From positions 62,001 through 126,000 of the forward strand of contig NZ_LBMK01000002.1 in NCBI RefSeq assembly GCF_001005295.1: a DNA stretch of 64,000 nucleotides, read 5' to 3'. This DNA comes from Streptomyces yangpuensis. Its GTDB lineage: Bacteria; Actinomycetota; Actinomycetes; Streptomycetales; Streptomycetaceae. Of the stretch, positions 9,391 through 16,487 are shown in pieces. Position 1 is the stretch's first letter. Each line of letters opens with the position of its first letter. Position numbers and translations under genes: made by a program. The notes under the pieces are model-generated. The model saw only the letters and a list, made by a program, of their open reading frames with translations, did no database searches and was not told where the DNA came from.

Positions 9391-10767
9391 TCAGCTCTGT
9401 GACCCGGGTCCGGCGACGACGGGGAGCCCCGCGCTGCGGGCTGCGTCGAAGGAGTCGTCGACGGCCACGACGTCACGTCCGGCGGCGTCGAGCAGGGAGG
9501 CGGCGATCCCGGCGCGCATTCCGCCCGCGCAGTGGACCCACACGACCCCGGCCGGGAGTTCGCCCTGGCGTCGGTGGAGCTCGTGGACCGGGATGTGCAC
9601 CGAGTCCTCGATCCAGCCGTCCGCGCGTTCGGAGTCCCGTCGTACGTCCAGCACGATCCGGTGGCCGCCGGGGTCCGGGGCCGCGAGGTCGGCGAACGTG
9701 GCCCGCGGAAAACTGCGCAGCTCTGCGTGTGCGGCGATCCATTCGGCGGGATCACCGGTGGCAGCGGCGGCGGGGCGGTCGATCCCGACCCGGGCGAGTT
9801 CCCGCTGGGCCTTCGCCAGTTGCTCGGGGGACTCCGCGAGGAGCGTGACGGGCTTGCCCCAGGGGATCAGCCACGCCAGGTATGTCGCCAACTTCCCGTC
9901 GGCCTCGAAGTTGAACGAACCTGCCACGTGCCCCTGGGCGAACGCGATGCGGTTGCGCAGATCGACCACCCACTCCCCGGCGGCCAGGCGGGCGGCGATG
10001 TCGGCGGCGTCCGCCACAGGAGGTGCGGTGAGGTCGACCGGAGCCGGCCCCGCGGCGTTCGTCGGGCCCATGTGGGCGTAGTAGGCGGGCACGTCGTCGA
10101 GCCCGGCCAGCAGGGCGGCGACGAAGGCGTCGACGTCCTGGACGAGGGCGTCGTTGCCCGACTTCTCCTTGCCGATGGTGGTGGCGTCCCCGTCGGCCTG
10201 GGCGGAGGAGCAGAAGCTGCCGAACCCGTGGGTGGGCAGGACCTCGGTGTCGTCCGGCAGTTCGGCGGCCAGCCGGTGCGCGGAGGCGTGCTGGGCGCGG
10301 GCCAGTTCCTCGGTCAGGCGGGGCTCGACCAGGTCCGGCCGTCCCACCGTTCCGATCAGCAGGGAACCCCCGGTGAACACGGCAACGGCCGCCCCCTCCT
10401 CCTCCAGCACGTAGGAGGTGTGGTGGGGGGTGTGGCCGGGAGTGGCCAGGGCCCGCAGCGTGATCCCCTCGTCCACGGTGAAGGTGTCGCCGTCCCGGAC
10501 AGGGGTGCGGGCGAAGGACACCCGGGCCGCGGCGGGTACGTGGTGGGCCGCGCCGGTGAGGCGTGCCAGGTCCTGGCCGCCGGAGACGTAGTCGTTGTGG
10601 ACGTGGGTCTCCACGACGTGCGAGATCCGCACCCCGCGCCGGGCGGCAGCGGCGAGTACCTGGTCGATGTCGCGCGGCGGATCCACCGCCACGGCCGTGC
10701 GGGCGCCGCCTGCCAGGTAGCTGCGGTTGCCGAGCCCTTCCAGATCAAGGGTGTCGATGAAGAACAC
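9391..10767 (-). CDS. cstB: CstB-like persulfide dioxygenase-rhodanese fusion
   Basis: A 458-residue three-part enzyme expected to oxidise persulfides to sulfite or thiosulfate. Residues 1-240 are a metallo-beta-lactamase fold with ETHVHNDY (His55, His57, Asp59) and the later metal motifs PGHTPHH and THGFGSFC. Residues about 255-350 form a rhodanese-like domain whose loop reads TLLAESPEQ and so lacks the catalytic Cys. Residues about 365-455 form a second rhodanese with Cys in VHCAGGMRAG. An inactive middle rhodanese followed by an active C-terminal one is the CstB architecture. The GTG start at 10767 follows AGGAG by 7 nt. It is the first gene of the operon, directly behind two operator palindromes. 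Confidence 0.9.
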   Translation of the reverse strand: MFFIDTLDLEGLGNRSYLAGGARTAVAVDPPRDIDQVLAAAARRGVRISHVVETHVHNDYVSGGQDLARLTGAAHHVPAAARVSFARTPVRDGDTFTVDEGITLRALATPGHTPHHTSYVLEEEGAAVAVFTGGSLLIGTVGRPDLVEPRLTEELARAQHASAHRLAAELPDDTEVLPTHGFGSFCSSAQADGDATTIGKEKSGNDALVQDVDAFVAALLAGLDDVPAYYAHMGPTNAAGPAPVDLTAPPVADAADIAARLAAGEWVVDLRNRIAFAQGHVAGSFNFEADGKLATYLAWLIPWGKPVTLLAESPEQLAKAQRELARVGIDRPAAAATGDPAEWIAAHAELRSFPRATFADLAAPDPGGHRIVLDVRRDSERADGWIEDSVHIPVHELHRRQGELPAGVVWVHCAGGMRAGIAASLLDAAGRDVVAVDDSFDAARSAGLPVVAGPGSQS

Positions 10768-10791
10768 GCTGTCGCTCCTACTCGTGAGAAT

Positions 10792-10805
10792 TACCCCCGG
10801 GGGTA
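10792..10805. promoter_or_regulatory. CstR operator, proximal site before the persulfide operon
   Basis: TACCCCCGGGGGTA is a perfect 14-nt palindrome 25 nt upstream of the CstB-like start. With the next site (centres 34 bp apart, about three helical turns) it brackets a possible minus-strand -10 element (TACGCT, 10811-10816). Binding at both sites would block the promoter. Confidence 0.88.
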
Positions 10806-10821
10806 TGTCTCGAGCGTAGCA

Positions 10822-11300
10822 CTAATACCCCTGGGGGTATCTTTGGTGATGACGGGTAACGGTGGGTGAGCATGCGGCGAGCCGCGTGCCGCGGCGCGCT
10901 TGCGCCAGGCGCTCGTACGGGAGCTGACCGAAGCGGGATGGACCGGCCAGGAGGTAGAGGAAGGTCAGCACGCCGGCTGCGGCGATCAGGGACACCGCCG
11001 CGTTCAGGGTGTTGGTGCAGTAGCGGATCATGCGTCGGGCGGAGTCCGCGCCGTACCGGGCCGCGTCCAGCAGCCGGTGGAACTCGTCGTCCTCGATCGC
11101 CGAGAGCTCCGTACGGTGCACCAGCCCCAGGTACTGCTCCGTGGCGACCCGCTGCACCTTCGGCTCCAGCGCCCCGGTGGCCGCGGTCGACGCCGAGCGC
11201 AGCAGGGACCCGAGGAACGCGGTGAGGGCCACGATCGCGAGGGCGGGTACCGCCTGGGTGGCCTGGCGGACAACCCGGAGACCGGTCGCCCCGAGGACTT
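10822..11300 (-). pseudogene. Remnant of an ABC exporter membrane domain
   Basis: The frame reads (N to C) VLGATGLRVVRQATQAV, then SLLRSASTAATGALEP, then HRTELSAIEDDEFHRLLD, ARYGADSARRMIRYCTN and NAAVSLIAAAGVLTFL. This matches the first part of the membrane domain of actinobacterial ABC half-transporters, where an 'aIEDpeFhdlLdrAr' stretch precedes a membrane hairpin. After LTFL the sequence becomes unrelated and ends at 10822 inside the CstR operator. A normal family member has about 570-600 residues; fewer than 150 remain, with no nucleotide-binding domain. An internal GTG at 11232 gives a 136-residue open frame, but function as a transporter is excluded. Confidence 0.65.
10826..10839. promoter_or_regulatory. 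CstR operator, distal site before the persulfide operon
   Basis: TACCCCTGGGGGTA within ATACCCCTGGGGGTAT (10825-10840) is the classical CsoR/CstR-type operator sequence. It overlaps the 3' end of the exporter remnant that runs into this promoter, so the remnant's last codons are in fact regulatory DNA. Confidence 0.88.
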
Positions 11301-11359
11301 CGCCGCGGGGGTCCTGGGAGTCGTCGGGGCCGAGGGGCCCACTTCCGCTGCGGGTCCCG

Positions 11360-11467
11360 GTCGGCGAGGACGCGTACGGTTACCCGGAGGTGGCCGACGA
11401 GGCCTGGCACGAGGAGTTCGCCGCGGCCCGGATTCTCGCCCAGGAACCTCCTGCGCCGTCGGCGTGA
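11360..11467 (+). pseudogene. C-terminal remnant of an unidentified gene
   Basis: About 35 codons with good actinomycete codon usage (reading VGEDAYGYPEVADEAWHEEF, then AAARILAQEP) end in TGA at 11465-11467. Upstream in the same frame the sequence degenerates into the antisense of the exporter remnant. It looks like the tail of a lost gene, joined head-to-head with that remnant. The family was not recognised. Confidence 0.35.
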
Positions 11468-11531
11468 ACGACGAGTCGCGGAAAACCGGTTGGACGGGAC
11501 GGCGGAGTACTGCCACTGTCTGCCCGTGACC

Positions 11532-12770
11532 ATGATCAAAAACGATTCGGCGGTTGTCTCCTTGGCCGGCGGCCTTGTCCTGCGTCAGGCGAGGCCCGCG
11601 GATCTCGACCAGATCGGCGCACTCCTGTCTGCGCGGGGGGAGCCGGACGACGCCGTCGACCACCGGCTGGCCGTCACCGACCCCGACGCGGGCCTGTCCG
11701 CCTGCGCCGTGGTCGTCGACGGCGACCGGGTGGTGTCCACCGCGACACTCCTCGACGAGGAGGTGTGCATCGGGGGAGTCCGCCTGCCCGCCGGCCAGGT
11801 GGAACTGGTCGCCACCGAGGCCGCGTACGAGGGACGCGGCCTCGTCAGGGCGTTGATGCACTGGGCCCACGACCGTTCCGCCGCCCGTGGCCACGTTGTT
11901 CAGGCGATGATCGGAATCCCCTACTTCTACCGGCTGTTCGGCTACGAGTACGCCATCGACATACCGCAGGCGCTGAACGTGAACGCCCTGCCGCTGCCGC
12001 TGCCCGGTGACGGAAACTCCACGCTGCGGGCCGCCCGGCCCTCCGACATCCCGGCCATGGCCGCCCTGCAGGCCTCGGCCCAGAGCGGGTTCGACGTGAC
12101 CATGCCGCACTCGGCGGCGTGCTGGCGCTGGCTCCTGGACCACGAGTCGAGCAACCTCGTGGTTCTCGAGCAGGCCGGCACGGTCATCGCGACGGCGCGC
12201 ACCACACCTCCCGGTGAGGAGATGCTCCTGGCCGAGGCCGCGGCACGCGACGAGTCGGCGGCGCGGGAACTGCTGAGCGCAGTCGGCGTCCTGGCAGCGG
12301 GGAAGGGGCTGCAGGTCGTCCATCGAGCCGGCACCGTGACCGGTAACGCCTGGCAGGAGTTCCTCGACCACGAACCGCGGCGGAGCGCGGAGCAGTACTA
12401 CATCCGCATCCCGGACGTCGCGGTGCTGCTCGACCGGCTGCGTCCGCTGCTCCGGCAGCGTCTGACCGCGGCCGGGATCGACCGGACCGGCCGGGACATC
12501 GTCATCTCCACCTTCGGCGCCCACCACCGGATCCCGGTTCTCGCCGACGGGCTCGGTGAGGTCGTCACCGGCGGCGTGATGCAGTCGCCCGGGGTTGTGG
12601 GAGGTGCAGGGGTGGCCCCCGACCACCTGGCCCCCCTGCTGTTCGGCCCGCACGGATTCGAGGGCCTGACCCGGTTCCGCCCGGACGTCTACGCGGCGGA
12701 CGAGGAACTGTTCCGGACGCTGTTCCCCCGCCTCACGGCCGACGTACTCAGCTACTACCTTCCGTACTGA
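11532..12770 (+). CDS. GNAT N-acetyltransferase, Eis-like
   Basis: A 412-residue protein with the build of Eis-type acetyltransferases: an N-terminal GNAT domain with acetyl-CoA loop YEGRGLVRALM (about residues 97-107) and GIPYFYRLFGYEYAI, a second GNAT-like half (LRAARPSDIPAMAALQ, about 170), and a C-terminal sterol-carrier-like region ending in an aromatic tail (SYYLPY). Eis enzymes acetylate amines, including aminoglycosides, and their C-terminal carboxylate takes part in catalysis; the substrate here is unknown. The ATG at 11532 is used; GTG at 11526 is an alternative and no strong ribosome-binding site separates them. The gene lies between a scarred region and an IS remnant. Confidence 0.8.
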   Translation: MIKNDSAVVSLAGGLVLRQARPADLDQIGALLSARGEPDDAVDHRLAVTDPDAGLSACAVVVDGDRVVSTATLLDEEVCIGGVRLPAGQVELVATEAAYEGRGLVRALMHWAHDRSAARGHVVQAMIGIPYFYRLFGYEYAIDIPQALNVNALPLPLPGDGNSTLRAARPSDIPAMAALQASAQSGFDVTMPHSAACWRWLLDHESSNLVVLEQAGTVIATARTTPPGEEMLLAEAAARDESAARELLSAVGVLAAGKGLQVVHRAGTVTGNAWQEFLDHEPRRSAEQYYIRIPDVAVLLDRLRPLLRQRLTAAGIDRTGRDIVISTFGAHHRIPVLADGLGEVVTGGVMQSPGVVGGAGVAPDHLAPLLFGPHGFEGLTRFRPDVYAADEELFRTLFPRLTADVLSYYLPY

Positions 12771-12773
12771 CCG

Positions 12774-12975
12774 ATCATTTCGGAATGAGGTTCGGAGTCG
12801 TCTCAAGCGCCTGATGCTGCAGGCGAGTTGGACCGGTCCGTGGTGGAGGTCGGCTCCTATCGCGTACCGGGTCCGCAGGCGTCTGAACGGGTGGAGCCAG
12901 GCGAAGGTCCGCTCGACGCCCCACCTGCTCTCGCCCAGTGCGTGGCCACCCGCTCGGGCAGCTGGCCGCTCGCGG
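12774..12975 (-). pseudogene. IS5-family transposase C-terminal fragment
   Basis: On the minus strand the DNA encodes ALGESRWGVERTFAWLHPF, then RRLRTRYAIGADLHHG, then QLACSIRRLRRLRTSFRN, the conserved C-terminal end of streptomycete IS5-type transposases (RW.VERTFAWLH followed by RLRTSFRND). Nothing of the N-terminal half or of terminal inverted repeats was found. The fragment starts 3 nt after the GNAT stop codon, showing that an element once inserted or recombined here. Confidence 0.75.
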
Positions 12976-12997
12976 CCGCATCCGGCATCCGATACAC

Positions 12998-13013
12998 TTG
13001 CAGGATTATGCAA
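12998..13013. promoter_or_regulatory. ArsR-type operator overlapping the DUF6126 start codon
   Basis: TTGCAG-GATT-ATGCAA matches the TTGCAG-N4-CTGCAA palindrome found before arsR (13725) and sulP (16220), with one mismatch. The ATG of the DUF6126 gene (13008) is part of the right arm, and TACACT just upstream could be a -10 box, which would give a leaderless or near-leaderless transcript. Confidence 0.65.
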
Positions 13014-13187
13014 TTTGTAAAATCTGAGTCGAATCCCTCCCCGTCCAACCAGTCGGACGAGTCGAACCAGGAGAGGTGGAAGGAGAAGGGCGTCGCGCTG
13101 CGCGCCTTCTTCTACATCTTCGGCACGCACGTGTTCGCCGGGTTCGTCTGGCTGCTGTTCTACCTGGGCCAGCACGCGCAGAAGTGA
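13008..13187 (+). CDS. DUF6126 small membrane protein
   Basis: A 59-residue protein: a charged, serine-rich N terminus (MQFVKSESNPSPSNQSDE) and one membrane helix (FFYIFGTHVFAGFVWLLFYL) before a short basic end. The GTH.fAGFvwLlFyLG pattern is that of the streptomycete DUF6126 family, function unknown. There is no ribosome-binding site; the ATG lies inside an ArsR-type operator half-site, so translation is probably leaderless. Unlike its surroundings, the first 25 codons are A/T-rich. Control by the same repressor as the SulP transporter is inferred from the shared palindrome. Confidence 0.75.
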   Translation: MQFVKSESNPSPSNQSDESNQERWKEKGVALRAFFYIFGTHVFAGFVWLLFYLGQHAQK

Positions 13188-13288
13188 CCGGGCCGCACCC
13201 TGCCGGTCATCACCGCCCTCCTTGCCGGAGTCAGCCTCGCCGCCGGCAGCGCGACGCCGGCCATCGCCCTCGGCGGTGAGCACACCGT

Positions 13289-13663
13289 CTACTGGGTGGG
13301 GCGGCTCGCGCGGAGGTCTGCCAGGAGTTCGGCCTGGCCCTCCAGGACGCCGGAAAGGATGCCGCGGGCGACCCTCAGCAGTTCGGCGATCTGCGAGTCG
13401 ATGAGCGAGTAGTACACGTTCGAGCCCTCCCGGCGGGTGACTACCAGGTTGGCCCGGCGCAGGACGGCCAACTGCTGGGAGAGGCTCGCGGCCTCCACCC
13501 CGACCTCCGGCAGCATCTCGGCGACCGCGTGTTCGCGTACGGACAGGAGTTCCAGCACGCGGATGCGGACCGGGTGCCCCAGCGTCTTGAAGAACTCCGA
13601 CTTCAGCTGGTACAGCGGCGTGCTCGCCTGCGTGGCCTTGCCGTGTCTGTCCATCTCGTCCAC
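13289..13663 (-). CDS. ArsR/SmtB-family winged-helix repressor without cysteines
   Basis: A 124-residue ArsR-type regulator: FFKTLGHPVRIRVLELL, then helix-turn-helix VEAASLSQQLAVLRRANLV, then wing TRREGSNVYYSL. It contains no cysteine, so neither thiolate metal sensing nor the two-Cys persulfide sensing of SqrR/BigR is possible in the usual way; ligand unknown. The start is GTG at 13663 with AAGGAG 9 nt upstream. A TTGCAG-N4-CTGCAA palindrome 62 nt upstream and copies before sulP and the DUF6126 gene indicate a small local regulon with autoregulation. An ATG three codons later is an alternative start. Confidence 0.86.
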   Translation of the reverse strand: MDEMDRHGKATQASTPLYQLKSEFFKTLGHPVRIRVLELLSVREHAVAEMLPEVGVEAASLSQQLAVLRRANLVVTRREGSNVYYSLIDSQIAELLRVARGILSGVLEGQAELLADLRASRPTQ

Positions 13664-13724
13664 CCGGAACCGCTCCTTCGTAGGGGCTTCCGTTCGCCCC
13701 TCCTCACACCTGTGACCTCAACAA

Positions 13725-13740
13725 TTGCAGATCCCTGCAA
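13725..13740. promoter_or_regulatory. ArsR-type operator upstream of arsR
   Basis: TTGCAGATCCCTGCAA is a perfect 6-bp inverted repeat with a 4-nt spacer, 62 nt upstream of the ArsR start. Its core is identical to the site before sulP, pointing to autoregulation. Confidence 0.8.
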
Positions 13741-13889
13741 CTCGCGGGACGCGCAGGCCGCCCCGTGTGACGTTCGGCCCGCCGACACGGGCCGTCCGGG
13801 CACCGCCTCGGCCCGCCCCCTACCGGCCCGGCCCCGCACACTCACCGCCCCGGCCCCCTCCCGTCCCGCACCCCTGACGGCTCGTTTCG

Positions 13890-14312
13890 CTAACGGCCCG
13901 CACCCGTCGTGGTGCGCGCCAGGCGGAATCCTGACACCTGATGCACGTGCAGGCGCAGCAGGGTGTCGTGCGGGCCGTGGGCCCATCCGGGAAGGGTGCG
14001 CCGGTAGTGGGCGGCCTCGTCCGGGTCCGAGACGACGTCCGCCGGGCCATGGGCGCTGACCGTCCAGCCCGTCCCGGCCGTACCGAGAATCTCGTCCACC
14101 TGGTAGGTCAGCAGCGCCCGGCCGGGAACGGCCGCGGCTTGTACAGGGGCACGCACGACGAGGCGTCCGTACTCCATCACGTGGACGGCGGGCCGGACGA
14201 CGGCCAGGTCCCGCTGGACGAAGACGAGCCGGCCCTGTGCGGAGCCTTCGAGGAGCCACAGGGCCTCGGTGCCGGAAACCTCGATCATGCGGCGTTCGGC
14301 GGAGACGGTCAT
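13890..14312 (-). CDS. PPOX-type split-barrel flavin-binding protein
   Basis: A 140-residue pyridoxamine 5'-phosphate oxidase-like protein. The family outline is clear: LWLLEGSAQGRLVFVQRDLAVVRPAVHVMEY near the N terminus, a central YQVDEI...TGWTVSAHG strand pair, and a C-terminal strand with LRLHVHQVSGFRL. Such stand-alone split barrels usually bind FMN, F420 or haem; which one cannot be told. The ATG overlaps the stop of the SulP gene by 4 nt, so the two are translationally coupled and share the ArsR-type operator. It is the second PPOX-type protein in 8 kb. Confidence 0.8.
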   Translation of the reverse strand: MTVSAERRMIEVSGTEALWLLEGSAQGRLVFVQRDLAVVRPAVHVMEYGRLVVRAPVQAAAVPGRALLTYQVDEILGTAGTGWTVSAHGPADVVSDPDEAAHYRRTLPGWAHGPHDTLLRLHVHQVSGFRLARTTTGAGR

Positions 14313-16042
14313 CGTGCGGCCTTCCGGATACGGTGCGGTCGATGTGCGGGGGGCGGGAGCAGGCCCGCCCGCTCCAGGTGTTTGCGGGCGCCGGCGATCG
14401 CCTCCGGAGTGGTCGCGTACTCACGGCCCTCCGGGCGCAGCAGCTCCAGAGCCCCGACCGCGTCGAGGGCCTGCCGCTGGCCGGGCCTGATGCCGGAGGC
14501 GAGGACGGCGATGCCGCGCCGGTTCAGCTTCTCCACCGCGTCCTTGAGGACCAGCGCGCCGGTGGCGTCGAGGGTCGTCACCCTCGACATGCGCAGGATG
14601 ACCACCCTGACGTCACAGACCTCGGAGAGTTCGAGGAGGAAGCGATGGGCACCGGCGAAGAAGAGGGGTCCGTCGATGCGGTACGCGACGATGTGCTCGG
14701 CCAGCAGGGCGTGCTCCTCGTCGCTGTGCTCGCCGGGCAGGTCCGGCCGGAAGTCGACCTGTTCCATACGGGCCTGACCCGCCACCGCCTTCAGGGCGAG
14801 GGCGCCCGCGACGACCAGACCGATGATCACCGCGTAGACGAGGTCGAGGGCCAGGGTGGCCGCGGCGGTGAGGACGAGGACGGCCGCGTCGGAGCGGGTC
14901 GCCTTCGCCATCGCGCGCAGGGAGCCGACCTCCACCATGCGGATCGCCGTCGCCAGCAGTACGCCGGCCAGCGCCGCGAGGGGGATCGTCGAGACCAGGG
15001 GCGCCGCGGCGAACACGACCACCGCGAGCACGGCGGCATGGGTGAGTGCGGCGAGACGGGACGAGGCACCGGTACGGACGTTGACAGCGGTGCGCGCGAT
15101 GGCGGCGGTGGCGGGAACACCGCCGAACAGCGGGGCGGCCAGGTTGGCGATGCCCTGCCCGAACAGTTCCTTGTCCGGGTCGTGCTGCTGCCCCACCGTC
15201 ATCCCGTCCGCGACCGTCGCCGACAGCAGGGACTCCAGCGCGGCGAGTGCCGCGACCGCGACCGCCGGGGCGAGCAGTGAGCCGAGGGCGGAGGCGTCGA
15301 GGAAGGCCAGGGAGGGGGCCGGCAGCCCGGACGGCAGGTCGCCGATCGGGGCCGCCGCGTCGAGGTGGAAGACCTGGGTGAGCACGGTGGCCGCGATCAC
15401 CGCGACGATCGAGAACGGGATCGTCGGCTTCCACCGGGCGCCCGCCAGCATCGCTGCCGCGACGCCCGCCGAGATTGCGATCGCGGTCCAGTTCGGGGAC
15501 GCCACGCTGTCCAGCAGCGCCCGCCACGCCACCACTACGACTTTCTCGCCCTCGGGCTTGTCGACCCCGAGTGCGTTGGGAATCTGCTGGAGGCCGATCA
15601 CGCAGGCGATCCCGAGGGTGAACCCCTCCACCACCGGCGCCGGTACGTACCGCATGGACCGGCCGGCCCGCAGCAGGGCGAGACCGATCAGGATCACGCC
15701 GGCCATCACGCCTACGGTCAGGACGCCGCCGGGCCCGTACCGGGCGACGATCGGCACCAGGACCACGGTCATGGCACCGGTCGGGCCGGACACCTGGAGG
15801 TTCGACCCGCCCAGCAGCGCGGCGAGCGCTCCGGCGACCACGGCGGTGGCGAGTCCCGCCTCGGCGCCGAGCCCGGAGGAGACGCCGAAGCCGAGCGCGA
15901 GGGGGAGGGCGACGATCGCCACGGTCAGTCCGGCCAGGAGGTCCTGGCGCGGGCTGCGGCCCATCGCCGTGAAGTCCGCCCGGGCCGGGAGCACGGAGCG
16001 CACCCGCCCGAGCGCGGACGCCAGGAAAGCGGTCACGGTCAC
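14309..16042 (-). CDS. SulP-family anion transporter with STAS domain
   Basis: A 577-residue transporter of the SulP/SLC26 family, which includes sulfate and bicarbonate carriers. The membrane domain spans about residues 30-430 (QDLLAGLTVAIVALPLALGFG, SGPTGAMTVVLVPIV, and the family motif GGVPATAAIARTAVNVR), followed by a cytosolic STAS domain (about 445-550, with TTLDATGALVLKDAVEKL). The start is GTG at 16042. A strong ArsR-type palindrome lies about 175 nt upstream. The link with a PPOX protein, and a persulfide operon 3.5 kb away, would fit a sulfur role, but bicarbonate cannot be excluded. Confidence 0.87.
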   Translation of the reverse strand: MTVTAFLASALGRVRSVLPARADFTAMGRSPRQDLLAGLTVAIVALPLALGFGVSSGLGAEAGLATAVVAGALAALLGGSNLQVSGPTGAMTVVLVPIVARYGPGGVLTVGVMAGVILIGLALLRAGRSMRYVPAPVVEGFTLGIACVIGLQQIPNALGVDKPEGEKVVVVAWRALLDSVASPNWTAIAISAGVAAAMLAGARWKPTIPFSIVAVIAATVLTQVFHLDAAAPIGDLPSGLPAPSLAFLDASALGSLLAPAVAVAALAALESLLSATVADGMTVGQQHDPDKELFGQGIANLAAPLFGGVPATAAIARTAVNVRTGASSRLAALTHAAVLAVVVFAAAPLVSTIPLAALAGVLLATAIRMVEVGSLRAMAKATRSDAAVLVLTAAATLALDLVYAVIIGLVVAGALALKAVAGQARMEQVDFRPDLPGEHSDEEHALLAEHIVAYRIDGPLFFAGAHRFLLELSEVCDVRVVILRMSRVTTLDATGALVLKDAVEKLNRRGIAVLASGIRPGQRQALDAVGALELLRPEGREYATTPEAIAGARKHLERAGLLPPPAHRPHRIRKAAR

Positions 16043-16487
16043 GAGGCCGCCCTCGCGACTCGCGCGGTTCCGGGAGTTCGCTCGGTTCGCTCAGTTCGCT
16101 CTGCCCGGTCGGGAACCGGCACTGTCTCGCACCCTTCTCACCGCCCCGAGCGGGGCGCTCATGCCTGGCGCTGTGCCCGCGACTGCCCCACGGTCACAGC
16201 AGTATCAGCATCTATGAAATTGCAGATTTCTGCAATTCGTAGATGCCGGGAGGTCGGGATGCCGGGCTGGGTCCGGGGTCAGGGACCGGGTCAGGGCGTG
16301 CCACCTGTACCGGGGTACGGGTTTTCCGTCGGAGGTGTCCTCCGGCCGGCCCGCGCGAGCCGCCCCCAGCGGTGCCCGCTGCGCGGACATCCGGGGGCGA
16401 TTTACCATGAAAAGCGACGTTTTCTCGCTCCCCGCAGCTACCCGCGTCCACCCGCGGCCAGACGGTAGGGGCGGCAGGGAGGCCGGT
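16043..16487. other. Intergenic region between divergent sulP and GH15 genes
   Basis: A 445-nt divergent intergenic region. It contains the extended ArsR-type palindrome at 16209-16245, in a local A/T-rich island, and near the right end GGGAGG at 16477-16482, the ribosome-binding site of the GH15 gene. A small hairpin GAGCGGGGCGCTC lies near 16149. No further gene is supported. Confidence 0.6.
16209..16245. promoter_or_regulatory. Extended ArsR-type operator upstream of sulP
   Basis: The core TTGCAGATTTCTGCAA (16220-16235) extends to AATTGCAG-N4-CTGCAATT, and an outer pair CATCTA / TAGATG (16209-16214 and 16240-16245) adds further dyad symmetry. The core is shared with the arsR and DUF6126 sites. 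Confidence 0.8.

Noticed and set aside
11028..13283. A 750-codon minus-strand open frame covering the GNAT gene.
   Set aside because: Only its 12774-12975 part has coding meaning (IS5 transposase tail); the rest is antisense to the GNAT enzyme and to the exporter remnant in a wrong frame.
13188..13288. A signal-peptide-like reading (ITALLAGVSLAAGSATPAIA) after the DUF6126 gene.
   Set aside because: No start codon or ribosome-binding site, and the frame runs antisense into arsR; perhaps chance or an old remnant.
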